DNA from: an uncultured Ruminococcus sp. | GTDB taxonomy: Bacteria; Bacillota; Clostridia; Oscillospirales; Ruminococcaceae | NCBI GenBank assembly: GCA_947176565.1 | Contig: CAMWRC010000016.1 | Location: forward strand, 1-11,632 | Length of the DNA stretch: 11,632 nucleotides | Direction: 5' to 3' | In this document: positions 1 to 6,599 of the stretch, one piece after another | How positions within the stretch are numbered: the stretch's first letter is position 1 | Layout of the letters: every line of letters starts with the position of its first letter | The notes under the pieces: model-generated | Database searches by the model: none | Seen by the model: only the letters and a program-made list of their open reading frames with translations | What the model was told of the DNA's origin: nothing | Position numbers and translations under genes: made by a program

Positions 1-773
1 CATTAGATGCGGCGTATTCATGCGGATTTATGGGATTTCTCAGATTCAGAATCAAATCCGAACTTCCTCCGGCAAAAAGTATCGGAGTCATACCGGAGAT
101 TCCTGATGTGAAATCGTCATCACAGCTTTTCAGAAGTATTTCAGATGTCGTCCTTACTTCTGATGATGAAGAAAACAATGATACTTCAATGCTGTTTTCG
201 TCGGGGACTACTCCAGGATATGAGCATCGTGAATATGTCGCCGGCGACCCTCTTAAACGTGTGAACTGGAAGCTTTCGCAGAAAAAAGGCACTCTTATGG
301 TTCGGCTTGATGAGGCAGCCGCAGCTGTTCAGCCAGTAATTGTCCTTGACCTGTACAGAAACAGCAGGACGAATCCGCAGGACGCTGTGCTTGATGAAGA
401 ACGTCTGATTTCAGAGGTTTTCGGACTTCTGTCAATGCTTATAAAGCAGGGAATCGCTTCAACGTTTCTATATTATGGCGCGGACGGTTCTGTTGTTTCG
501 GAAAGCGTTGATAATCCGGATTTTCCGCCGCAGCTTCTTCTGAAAGTTCTTGCCTCGAAAGTCAAGACAGACAGGCGTATCAGAATAACTGATACATCAG
601 CTTGTGCCTGTGTTTTAGCATCTACGGAATGTTCCGCCGATATATCCGGAATGTTATCATCATTCGAAAATAAGGATAATATAAGTCTTATCGGTGTATC
701 TGCTGAATCCGTAAACGAAACAGAATATCAGATGTGGTATCTGGACGGCGATAATAATTTCAAACTGGTATGA
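1..773 (+). CDS. DUF58 family protein, 5'-truncated by the window edge
   Basis: This is the C-terminal part (about 257 residues) of a DUF58 protein. The frame is open through the left edge (first full codon at base 3), so the ATG at 30 is probably an internal Met and the true start lies outside the window. The hallmark of the family is at bases 216-310: EHREYVAGDPLKRVNWK followed by LMVR, matching the usual 'YxxGDxxRxINWKxxA' signature. The preceding GFLRFRIK and GVIPEIPDV match the normal 'D-hydrophobic-GLF-R / V-x-P' segment before it. Full-length members are about 400 residues with two N-terminal membrane helices, missing here. The family has no firm biochemical role; members are encoded next to MoxR AAA ATPases and transglutaminase-like membrane proteins, and the next gene is such a protein, overlapping by 4 bases. 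Family call is confident; function is not. Confidence 0.88.
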   Translation, partial: LDAAYSCGFMGFLRFRIKSELPPAKSIGVIPEIPDVKSSSQLFRSISDVVLTSDDEENNDTSMLFSSGTTPGYEHREYVAGDPLKRVNWKLSQKKGTLMVRLDEAAAAVQPVIVLDLYRNSRTNPQDAVLDEERLISEVFGLLSMLIKQGIASTFLYYGADGSVVSESVDNPDFPPQLLLKVLASKVKTDRRIRITDTSACACVLASTECSADISGMLSSFENKDNISLIGVSAESVNETEYQMWYLDGDNNFKLV

Positions 774-3073
774 ATATGACAAATATTAAAAATATTGAAA
801 CAAATCAGAAAACACGCAGGGAATTTCTGATAAGAACTTTTGCTGACCCTGTGCTTATATATGCGGTTATTGCAATGAGTGCAATCATGAATCATTACCG
901 CAGCAGTCTTACATTGATATACAGTATCGCGGCATATGCAGCCGGCTGGCTGATATTCCGAATTTTTGATTATATAAACAAACATCATGTTATCGGATTT
1001 TTTGCCTATATCATATTAGCCGGAGCATTTATTGCATCAAGCAGAAGTATTATATCGGTTGGAAGTATTAATTATCCTATTTCATGGGGATTATGGTTTC
1101 TTACGCCGGTTGATGCGGTGCAGTATAATAAATGGTATACACTTGCTATATTCATGCTTTTTCTTATATTCATGCTGTCTGTAATATATTATTTTACACG
1201 AGTCCGGTACAGAATGTTCATGAATTTCCTTATACTTATAATTCCGTTTGCGATATACGGCAAGGAAAATGAGGAAATGTCAACCGGATTCATTATTGCG
1301 CTGTGCGTGGGATTCGTGCTTATTTTGGCGAATTTCAGGCAGTTGAGCGACAACAGTGAAGCCGTCGTTGTGGATAAGCCGGAAGCATGGAAATCAGTCG
1401 CAGTATTCACAGCGATTTTTGCAATTATATCCACTCTTGTTCCGAAGCCCGAAATCGAAGCGGACAGAACAATGATAGAAACTATGATAAATGCAGATGC
1501 CCTTACTGACAGATTCTTGGAAATGCTGAATGTTTTCCGCGATGATTCAACAGGTCAGCAGTTCCGAGGAACAACAGATGATACACCGCTTTATTATGTA
1601 ATATCTCCTCAGCCGATGCAGCTGAAAACAGCGACATTCACGAGCTATAACTATGAAGATGATACATGGCATTCCTCCGGAATTGACAGCCTGCTTTACA
1701 GCAGCGACGAAAATCATACATTGCTTGGATTCGGCGGCGGAGTTCCGGAAGCGGTTGCATTTGCGGCAGAAATCGACAGCGGATTTGCGGAGAAATATGG
1801 ATTAGAAAATCTTGATTCAGCCGGAATAGCGAGTGTTCACAAAAAGAATGTTAAGATATTCTCGACAAACCGCGGAGGAAATTCCGCACCTGTTCCGCAG
1901 GGGGCAATAAGTCTTGACCAGACAACTTACAATGACGGAATTTTTATAACTGACGGCGGCACGGTTCTCACAGATAACGGAAAGAAATTCAAAGGCGACG
2001 AACAGTTTTCGTTTTCATATATGCCTGACGGATTTTTTTCCTCTGATATAAATAAATCAGCAGTTGATATAATCGCCGGAACTGATGACTATGCCGAAAT
2101 GCTTTATGATGCTTATTTTTCGGTATCATTGTACCGGCGTTCCATGGATTCCGAAAACAATCCGAATATTGAAGTATATGAAGATATTCTTCTGAAAAAT
2201 GCTTCATTTTATGATGAGGCGGAAAATCAGCTTCTTGATTATGGAGGAAATCAGCGTATATATAATCTTGCCAATGAGATTACGGCAGGTCTTGAATCAG
2301 AATACGATAAGGCACAGGCTCTTGAATGGTATTTCATAAACAATGATTTCAATTATGATATGGATTATCAGAAAGCTGTGGGCGAGAATGTCGAGGATTT
2401 TCTGTTTAAAACTCAACGAGGAGTCTGCTATGAATATGCAACGGCTATGACTCTAATGGCGCGTGCGGTCGGAATACCGGCGCGATACTGCGAGGGTTTC
2501 AATATGCAGCAGCTCAGCGAGGGAAGCACTGAAAATTATATTGTAACCGGACGCGATGCACATGGATTTCCGGAACTGTATATAAAGGGCTATGGCTGGA
2601 AATCATTTGAGCCTACTATGACTCCGTTTTCCACGGAGCAGGAGAAACGAAGCGCATCAGATACCCTTTCAAGGGCAGGAATCATAATACTTTTGCTTTC
2701 GGTTTTTGCGTTGATAATTATAATTCTTATGCCGATTATAACACATAAACTGTTTCTTATGCTTGTCAGACGCGGAATGCCGGACGAAGCAGTAAAGGCT
2801 GTAATTCACAGAATATGCCGCGTATATGGATTGCCGCATACGCTGACTGTCCGTGAGATGTCAGAATCTGTATACAGACGTTCTGGAGCTGATATTTCCG
2901 GAACTGCCGGACTTTTTGAGAAATCAGTATATGGCGGTATCGGACTTGATGAGAATGACAGGGTGCAGGCTGTCAGAGAATATGTTTCAGCATATGATGC
3001 ACTGCACGAGGCAAAAAAGACGGAATCGAGAGAACGCAGAAAACATAAAAAATACCGTAAAAACGGGATATAA
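770..3073 (+). CDS. Membrane-anchored transglutaminase-like protein (TgpA/DUF4129 type)
   Basis: A 767-residue polytopic membrane protein. About seven hydrophobic segments fill the N-terminal third (roughly residues 25-41, 47-66, 73-90, 122-142, 148-163, 171-188, 207-224). A long extracytoplasmic region follows, ending in a transglutaminase core, then one more helix (about 637-664) and a cytoplasmic tail resembling DUF4129 (about 680-750). The core shows catalytic Cys553 in RGVCYEYATAMTLMARAVGIPAR, His598 in RDAHGFPELY, and an acidic third residue, Glu614, in FEPT, where classical transglutaminases have Asp. The ATG overlaps the DUF58 stop as ATGA and has no good Shine-Dalgarno sequence, so translational coupling is likely; a second ATG lies at 776. 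The DUF58 pairing is typical of the MoxR-DUF58-transglutaminase operons. Whether it cross-links or cleaves cell-surface substrate cannot be told from sequence. Confidence 0.9.
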   Translation: MNMTNIKNIETNQKTRREFLIRTFADPVLIYAVIAMSAIMNHYRSSLTLIYSIAAYAAGWLIFRIFDYINKHHVIGFFAYIILAGAFIASSRSIISVGSINYPISWGLWFLTPVDAVQYNKWYTLAIFMLFLIFMLSVIYYFTRVRYRMFMNFLILIIPFAIYGKENEEMSTGFIIALCVGFVLILANFRQLSDNSEAVVVDKPEAWKSVAVFTAIFAIISTLVPKPEIEADRTMIETMINADALTDRFLEMLNVFRDDSTGQQFRGTTDDTPLYYVISPQPMQLKTATFTSYNYEDDTWHSSGIDSLLYSSDENHTLLGFGGGVPEAVAFAAEIDSGFAEKYGLENLDSAGIASVHKKNVKIFSTNRGGNSAPVPQGAISLDQTTYNDGIFITDGGTVLTDNGKKFKGDEQFSFSYMPDGFFSSDINKSAVDIIAGTDDYAEMLYDAYFSVSLYRRSMDSENNPNIEVYEDILLKNASFYDEAENQLLDYGGNQRIYNLANEITAGLESEYDKAQALEWYFINNDFNYDMDYQKAVGENVEDFLFKTQRGVCYEYATAMTLMARAVGIPARYCEGFNMQQLSEGSTENYIVTGRDAHGFPELYIKGYGWKSFEPTMTPFSTEQEKRSASDTLSRAGIIILLLSVFALIIIILMPIITHKLFLMLVRRGMPDEAVKAVIHRICRVYGLPHTLTVREMSESVYRRSGADISGTAGLFEKSVYGGIGLDENDRVQAVREYVSAYDALHEAKKTESRERRKHKKYRKNGI

Positions 3074-3092
3074 TAAATCAGATTCAGAAAAC

Positions 3093-3109
3093 AGGAGATG
3101 ATACCAATT
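3093..3109 (+). promoter_or_regulatory. Shine-Dalgarno that conflicts with the ATG start; possible ATT start
   Basis: AGGAG occupies 3093-3097 and the ATG at 3098 follows with no spacer, which is too close for normal initiation. No other purine-rich site lies 5-10 bases before that ATG. Nine bases after AGGAG is an in-frame ATT (3107) followed by AAG TAC AGG AAG, which would give MKYRKFISV, a textbook signal-peptide start. ATT is a rare but known bacterial start codon (infC is the classic case). The sequence shows the spacing; use of ATT is inference. Translational coupling from the upstream stop 24 bases away is an alternative way to use the ATG. Confidence 0.5.
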
Positions 3110-4126
3110 AAGTACAGGAAGTTTATAAGTGTGATTATGGCAATTGCTGTCATATTGGGCTGTACTGTGAATGCAGCCGCCGTTGATGCAAACAATATGC
3201 CTATGTCAGAAATCAGTACAATGTCTGTTTATGATGAATATCTTGAATGGAGTCAGTTTGACAGCCGATGGGGGAATACTCCAATGGGAAACAGTAATGT
3301 CAGAAATGTAGGCTGTCTTATAACTTCAATTGCAATAATGGCAATTCATTCTGGTTCGATTGACAGTACCGCACTTGAAAATATGGATATATCTGATATT
3401 GAGCAGTTTAATCCGGGAGTTCTTGCAAACGCCTATACAAAATATAACGGATTCACAGCAAATGGTGCTATAGCATTATGGGGAACTCTGCATTCTATAA
3501 TACCTAATATAGATTTTGGCTGGGACAGTTACTTTGATGATGTATCATTTGACGGCGCAGCAAAGGAACTCCGGAAGCTTATGAATGGCGGCTGGCACAT
3601 AATAGCAAGAGTAAACAACGGCGGTTCTCACTGGGTATATATCGAAAACGTTGATGAATACGGAAATATACGTATGTGCGACCCTGCAAGCAGTATCAGC
3701 GACCTGTACAGTATGTATCCTAACGGACTTCACGGGGAATACTGGGCTGTAAGAGGAACTGATTCGCCGAATATAAGCTATAATCCTGTCTATGACGGTT
3801 CGCTTTCGCTTGAAATTGTTGACTTGCCGGACAAGACTGTTTATCAGCAGGGCGAATGGCTCGACCTTAGCGGCGGTACATTTTTAATAAGCGGTGTCGA
3901 CCCTGTAGAGGGCTGGTGGGCAGATGATATATCGCCTATATATGCCGGAAAAATAGCTATTGATGCAAGTGATTTTGACTCATATACGGCAGGAGTTTAT
4001 GATATTGAACTTCGAACGTGGACTAACTACGCAGAAGCAACAGCAGTATTTCAGGTAACAGTTGTCGAGCCTGAAATTATTGAGCCTCCCGATTCTGAAA
4101 CAACAGAAACAACCGGAACTGCATAG
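3098..4126 (+). CDS. Secreted C39-like cysteine peptidase with C-terminal Ig-like domain
   Basis: A 342-residue exported protein (from the ATG at 3098). The N-terminus has a signal peptide: basic KYRK, hydrophobic core to about residue 24, then NAAAVDA, a good signal peptidase I site; Cys22 in VILGC is a weaker lipobox alternative. The peptidase domain (about residues 48-215) follows the C39-like (PF13529) pattern: WSQFDSRWG, Cys73 in VGCLITS, His178 in GSHWVYIENVD and Asp195 in CDPAS, a complete Cys-His-Asp triad. Residues about 233-325 look like a bacterial Ig-like domain of the Big_3 kind (LPDKTVYQQGEWLDLSG, then VFQVTVVEP), ending in a short Pro/Thr/Glu-rich tail with no sortase motif. 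The gene sits 24 bases after the transglutaminase gene and 51 before prmA, so it is probably co-transcribed. The start is uncertain: an in-frame ATT at 3107 has better Shine-Dalgarno spacing. Substrate unknown. Confidence 0.82.
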   Translation: MIPIKYRKFISVIMAIAVILGCTVNAAAVDANNMPMSEISTMSVYDEYLEWSQFDSRWGNTPMGNSNVRNVGCLITSIAIMAIHSGSIDSTALENMDISDIEQFNPGVLANAYTKYNGFTANGAIALWGTLHSIIPNIDFGWDSYFDDVSFDGAAKELRKLMNGGWHIIARVNNGGSHWVYIENVDEYGNIRMCDPASSISDLYSMYPNGLHGEYWAVRGTDSPNISYNPVYDGSLSLEIVDLPDKTVYQQGEWLDLSGGTFLISGVDPVEGWWADDISPIYAGKIAIDASDFDSYTAGVYDIELRTWTNYAEATAVFQVTVVEPEIIEPPDSETTETTGTA

Positions 4127-4177
4127 TATATAAAATAATATAAAGATATTGATTAAAATAACAGGAGGATTTCATTA

Positions 4178-5149
4178 ATGGAATGGACAGAAGTCAATAT
4201 ATTTACATCTGCCGACGGCATAGAACTGCTTTGTTCCAAGCTTACAGATATTGGCGTAAAAGGTTTTGTTATCAAGGATTCCGAAGATTTCAGAGAATTT
4301 CTTGAAAATAAAAATGGTCAGTGGGATTACATTGACGAGAATCTTATGGGTCTTGCGGATTGTGAGACCTGTATAACAATTTATCTTCCGTGCAATGAGC
4401 AGGGAGCTGATATGCTGCTTTCAGTCAGAAATATGCTCTCTGAACTCAAAAACAGCGATTCTGACGGCGTTTACGGACGGCTCGAAGCGGAGCTTTCAAG
4501 TATATGTGAGGAGGACTGGGCTAATAACTGGAAACAGTATTTTAAGCCGTTTACTGTAGGCAGAAGACTGGCAGTAAAGCCCTCATGGGAGGAGTTCAGC
4601 GATGACAGCCGTGTTGTTCTTGAAATAGACCCTGCATCAAGTTTCGGAACAGGTCAGCATCATACAACGCGTCTTTGTCTTGAACTTATTCAGGAATGCC
4701 TGAATAACGGCGATAAGGTTCTTGATATGGGCTGCGGAAGCGGTATACTTTCAATTGCTGCACTGCTTCTCGGAGCAGAAAATGCCGTCGCCGTTGATAT
4801 TGAAGAAAATGCAGCGGTTACCGCTATGGAAAATGCCCGTAAAAATAATATATCTGGAGAAAAATATAAAACTTATTCCGGAAATATTCTTTCAGATGAA
4901 AAGCTTGCAGCTGAGATTGACGGAAAATATGACCTGATAACGGCTAATATCGTGGCTGATGTTCTTATCGCTATGAAAGATTTTTTCGTCCGTTATATAA
5001 AAAACGGCGGAATCCTTATAGTTTCTGGAATCATCGAGGAGCGTATGGAAGAAGTCCTTTCTGCTATTGAAAACGCCGGATTTACACGTCAGAAAGTAAG
5101 CGTTAAAGAGGGCTGGGCTGCTGCACAGTTCATTATGAATCAGAATTGA
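4178..5149 (+). CDS. prmA: Ribosomal protein L11 methyltransferase
   Basis: PrmA trimethylates lysines and the N-terminus of ribosomal protein L11 using S-adenosylmethionine, in the cytoplasm. The 323-residue length fits the family. The N-terminal substrate-recognition domain (about residues 1-100) leads into the linker EEDWANNWKQYFKP (from residue 111). The methyltransferase part shows DPASSFGTGQHHTT (151-164; the usual form is DPGxAFGTGxHxTT), SAM-binding motif I VLDMGCGSG (181-189), the acidic AVDIEENA after strand 2, and NIVAD (257-261), the family's NILA-like motif that contacts substrate and cofactor. A strong AGGAGG at 4163-4168 with a 9-base spacer fixes the ATG. It follows the peptidase gene by 51 bases with no terminator visible, so it is probably the last gene of that operon, although its housekeeping job is unrelated to its neighbours. 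Confidence 0.95.
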   Translation: MEWTEVNIFTSADGIELLCSKLTDIGVKGFVIKDSEDFREFLENKNGQWDYIDENLMGLADCETCITIYLPCNEQGADMLLSVRNMLSELKNSDSDGVYGRLEAELSSICEEDWANNWKQYFKPFTVGRRLAVKPSWEEFSDDSRVVLEIDPASSFGTGQHHTTRLCLELIQECLNNGDKVLDMGCGSGILSIAALLLGAENAVAVDIEENAAVTAMENARKNNISGEKYKTYSGNILSDEKLAAEIDGKYDLITANIVADVLIAMKDFFVRYIKNGGILIVSGIIEERMEEVLSAIENAGFTRQKVSVKEGWAAAQFIMNQN

Positions 5150-5200
5150 TATGATTTGCTGATGTTTTCTGAAATAATGTTCGGAATGCGGAATATTTGC

Positions 5201-5230
5201 TTGACTTTACGGTGGACTATGTGGTATAAT
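5201..5230 (+). promoter_or_regulatory. Sigma-A promoter with extended -10
   Basis: TTGACT (5201-5206) and a perfect TATAAT (5225-5230) are separated by 18 bases, and TG one base before the -10 box makes it an extended -10 element. Transcription would begin near 5237, giving a leader of about 65 bases before the ATG at 5303. It separates the 402-residue gene from the prmA transcription unit. Confidence 0.85.
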
Positions 5231-5250
5231 TTGTATTGGGAATAAAAAAC

Positions 5251-5276
5251 TCAGAATCTGTTGATAACAGTTCTGA
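5251..5276 (+). other. Stem-loop in the leader of the 402-residue gene
   Basis: TCAGAA and CTGTT pair with AACAG and TTCTGA around a GAT loop, with a single bulged T at 5257, making an 11-base-pair stem close to the predicted 5' end of the mRNA. No T-run follows, so it is not an intrinsic terminator. It ends 9 bases before the AAGGAG ribosome binding site. A role in mRNA stability or as a protein-binding site is possible but not shown. Confidence 0.6.
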
Positions 5277-5302
5277 AATGATATTAAGGAGAATGATATT
5301 AA
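5277..5302 (+). repeat. 11-base direct repeat bracketing the ribosome binding site
   Basis: AATGATATTAA occurs at 5277-5287 and again at 5292-5302, with GGAG between the copies. The Shine-Dalgarno AAGGAG (5286-5291) therefore lies at the junction, 11 bases before the ATG at 5303. Each copy carries an ATG (5278, 5293) in a different frame from the main gene; both open the same 12-codon frame (MILRRMILNGVI) that stops at 5316, inside the gene. This may be a chance duplication or a small overlapping leader frame; neither ATG has a well-placed ribosome binding site. Confidence 0.6.
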
Positions 5303-6511
5303 ATGGCGTTATTTAAGAAAAAAAATCAGAAAGAGGAAAAAAATAACAACACGGTTTCTGAGCAGGATTTTGATTACAAAACTGCTGTCTTGCAGACTCT
5401 TAATAAGAAGCTGGAAAAAGGTAATCTTTATGACGGCTGCATAATTATGCCGAGAGGTTTTACAATTGATGTTAAAGTCGGCAGAAATGAGGAGAAAGAC
5501 GGCGTGAAGATTCTCCAGATTGTCTATATCGTAAATCATGACGATTTTGACGAGGAACTTATTGACCCAGTTGACTCTCAGGGAAAATCATGCGAGGACG
5601 CTGTGAAAATGTCCGTGGATATCTTCTATGCAAGCGTATGGCACCCGCTTGACCAGTCAATGTTCAAGAAGAATCCTATCGCCCTTTCAGTGAATTATCT
5701 CAATCAGCATTATGATTATGATATGTATGCTCAGTCAATCGTCAGAATCGGAGCAGGTGACAAAGGTCAGCCTACGGCACTCTGGACTATAATCAAGAAT
5801 GAAATACCGAAATATCTCGGCTCGAAGAAGTATTACTGGCTGAGAATATATCTCGCAAAGCATAAGGACAGAGAAATTATGGAAGTCCGTATGAACGGCT
5901 CTGTATGTAATGAACTCGGCAGATTATTCAAGCCGTATCTCGATTCCATAAATGCAGACGAAACATTTATCTGTGAAAAACAGTGCGCTATCTTTGTGAA
6001 CCGCAAAGATGATGAATGTCCTTTCAAAAAGGACGTTGTCAAGGAGGGCGCAAGGTTCGTCCTTGACAGACTGGTTAATGTGAACAGCAGAGAAGATTAT
6101 CTGAAAATGTCAGATGAACTTGACAAGCTCACAGGAAATAAGAACGTTGCTGCTGAGATAAGAATTTTCGTTCCTGAAATACTTGCAAAGCTTACGCTCG
6201 GATATCAGGAGGGCGACAGCCTTTTCCTGCTTGAGGACGATTCCAGAATCGAATTTAAGAAAACACAGCTCCGTTCATATTTCTATATTCAGCAGACTAT
6301 ACTTGAATATCTCAGCTCACGTCCGCCGCAGGAGAGTGTACAGAAAATAGTTATGGGAAGCGTTGCATACAGAGAAATGCGCAATATTCTCCAGCAGGCT
6401 AATGCTAAGGCTCAGGAAGAGGGCAGCGAAGCTCCGCAGATAGCTCCGAAAGACCTCTATGTTCCTGGAACGGCATATAAAATATCAGCACCCGACTATA
6501 AGCCGTGGTAA
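5303..6511 (+). CDS. Conserved-looking cytoplasmic protein of unknown function
   Basis: I do not recognise this 402-residue protein. It starts with a charged, probably disordered stretch (MALFKKKNQKEEKNNN), then a continuous mixed alpha/beta sequence with no signal peptide, membrane helix or low-complexity region, so it should be cytoplasmic. Landmarks are LYDGCIIMPRGFTIDVKVG (about 42-60), FYASVWHPLDQS, a lysine- and tyrosine-rich KYYWLRIYLAKH segment, a helical C-terminal third containing RSYFYIQQTILEYLSSRP, and a C-terminal tail ending in APDYKPW. No nucleotide-binding, metal-binding or catalytic motif is obvious. The ATG is set by AAGGAG 11 bases upstream. It has its own strong promoter and a terminator-like hairpin 15 bases after the stop, so it is probably monocistronic. 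Codon use resembles its housekeeping neighbours and gives no sign of recent transfer. Confidence 0.85.
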   Translation: MALFKKKNQKEEKNNNTVSEQDFDYKTAVLQTLNKKLEKGNLYDGCIIMPRGFTIDVKVGRNEEKDGVKILQIVYIVNHDDFDEELIDPVDSQGKSCEDAVKMSVDIFYASVWHPLDQSMFKKNPIALSVNYLNQHYDYDMYAQSIVRIGAGDKGQPTALWTIIKNEIPKYLGSKKYYWLRIYLAKHKDREIMEVRMNGSVCNELGRLFKPYLDSINADETFICEKQCAIFVNRKDDECPFKKDVVKEGARFVLDRLVNVNSREDYLKMSDELDKLTGNKNVAAEIRIFVPEILAKLTLGYQEGDSLFLLEDDSRIEFKKTQLRSYFYIQQTILEYLSSRPPQESVQKIVMGSVAYREMRNILQQANAKAQEEGSEAPQIAPKDLYVPGTAYKISAPDYKPW

Positions 6512-6526
6512 TCAGCATATCTGTCA

Positions 6527-6564
6527 AGAAATGCGGAGGATTCAGAAATTCTCCGCTTATTTCT
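6527..6564 (+). terminator. Probable intrinsic terminator after the 402-residue gene
   Basis: GCGGAGGATT (6533-6542) pairs with AATTCTCCGC (6547-6556, one G-U pair) around a CAGA tetraloop. TTATTTCTGTT follows, a moderate T-rich tract. The stem can extend with AGAAAT (6527-6532) pairing to ATTTCT (6559-6564) across a two-base bulge, which would consume the T tract. It stands 15 bases after the stop of the preceding gene and 35 before the metG start, so an attenuator role for metG cannot be excluded. Confidence 0.65.
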
Positions 6565-6585
6565 GTTAAGATATTGTATGCAGTA

Positions 6586-6599
6586 AAGGAGTGTTTTTA
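6586..6599 (+). promoter_or_regulatory. metG: Ribosome binding site that fixes the metG start
   Basis: AAGGAG at 6586-6591 stands 8 bases before the ATG at 6600. The in-frame GTG at 6591 begins inside this site and cannot be the start. Confidence 0.9.

Noticed and set aside
2806..3195. Leftward open frame of 129 codons with hydrophobic segments
   Set aside because: It is antisense to the transglutaminase C-terminus and the peptidase signal sequence; its hydrophobicity mirrors the opposite strand, and no homology or operon context supports it.
6591..6599. GTG start for metG, three codons upstream of the ATG
   Set aside because: It lies within the Shine-Dalgarno sequence AAGGAG; the ATG at 6600 has correct spacing and gives the normal MetG N-terminus.
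6512..6599. T-box or SAM riboswitch upstream of metG
   Set aside because: The gap is only 88 bases, no T-box consensus (AGGGTGGNACCGCG) is present, and the single hairpin does not fit either class.
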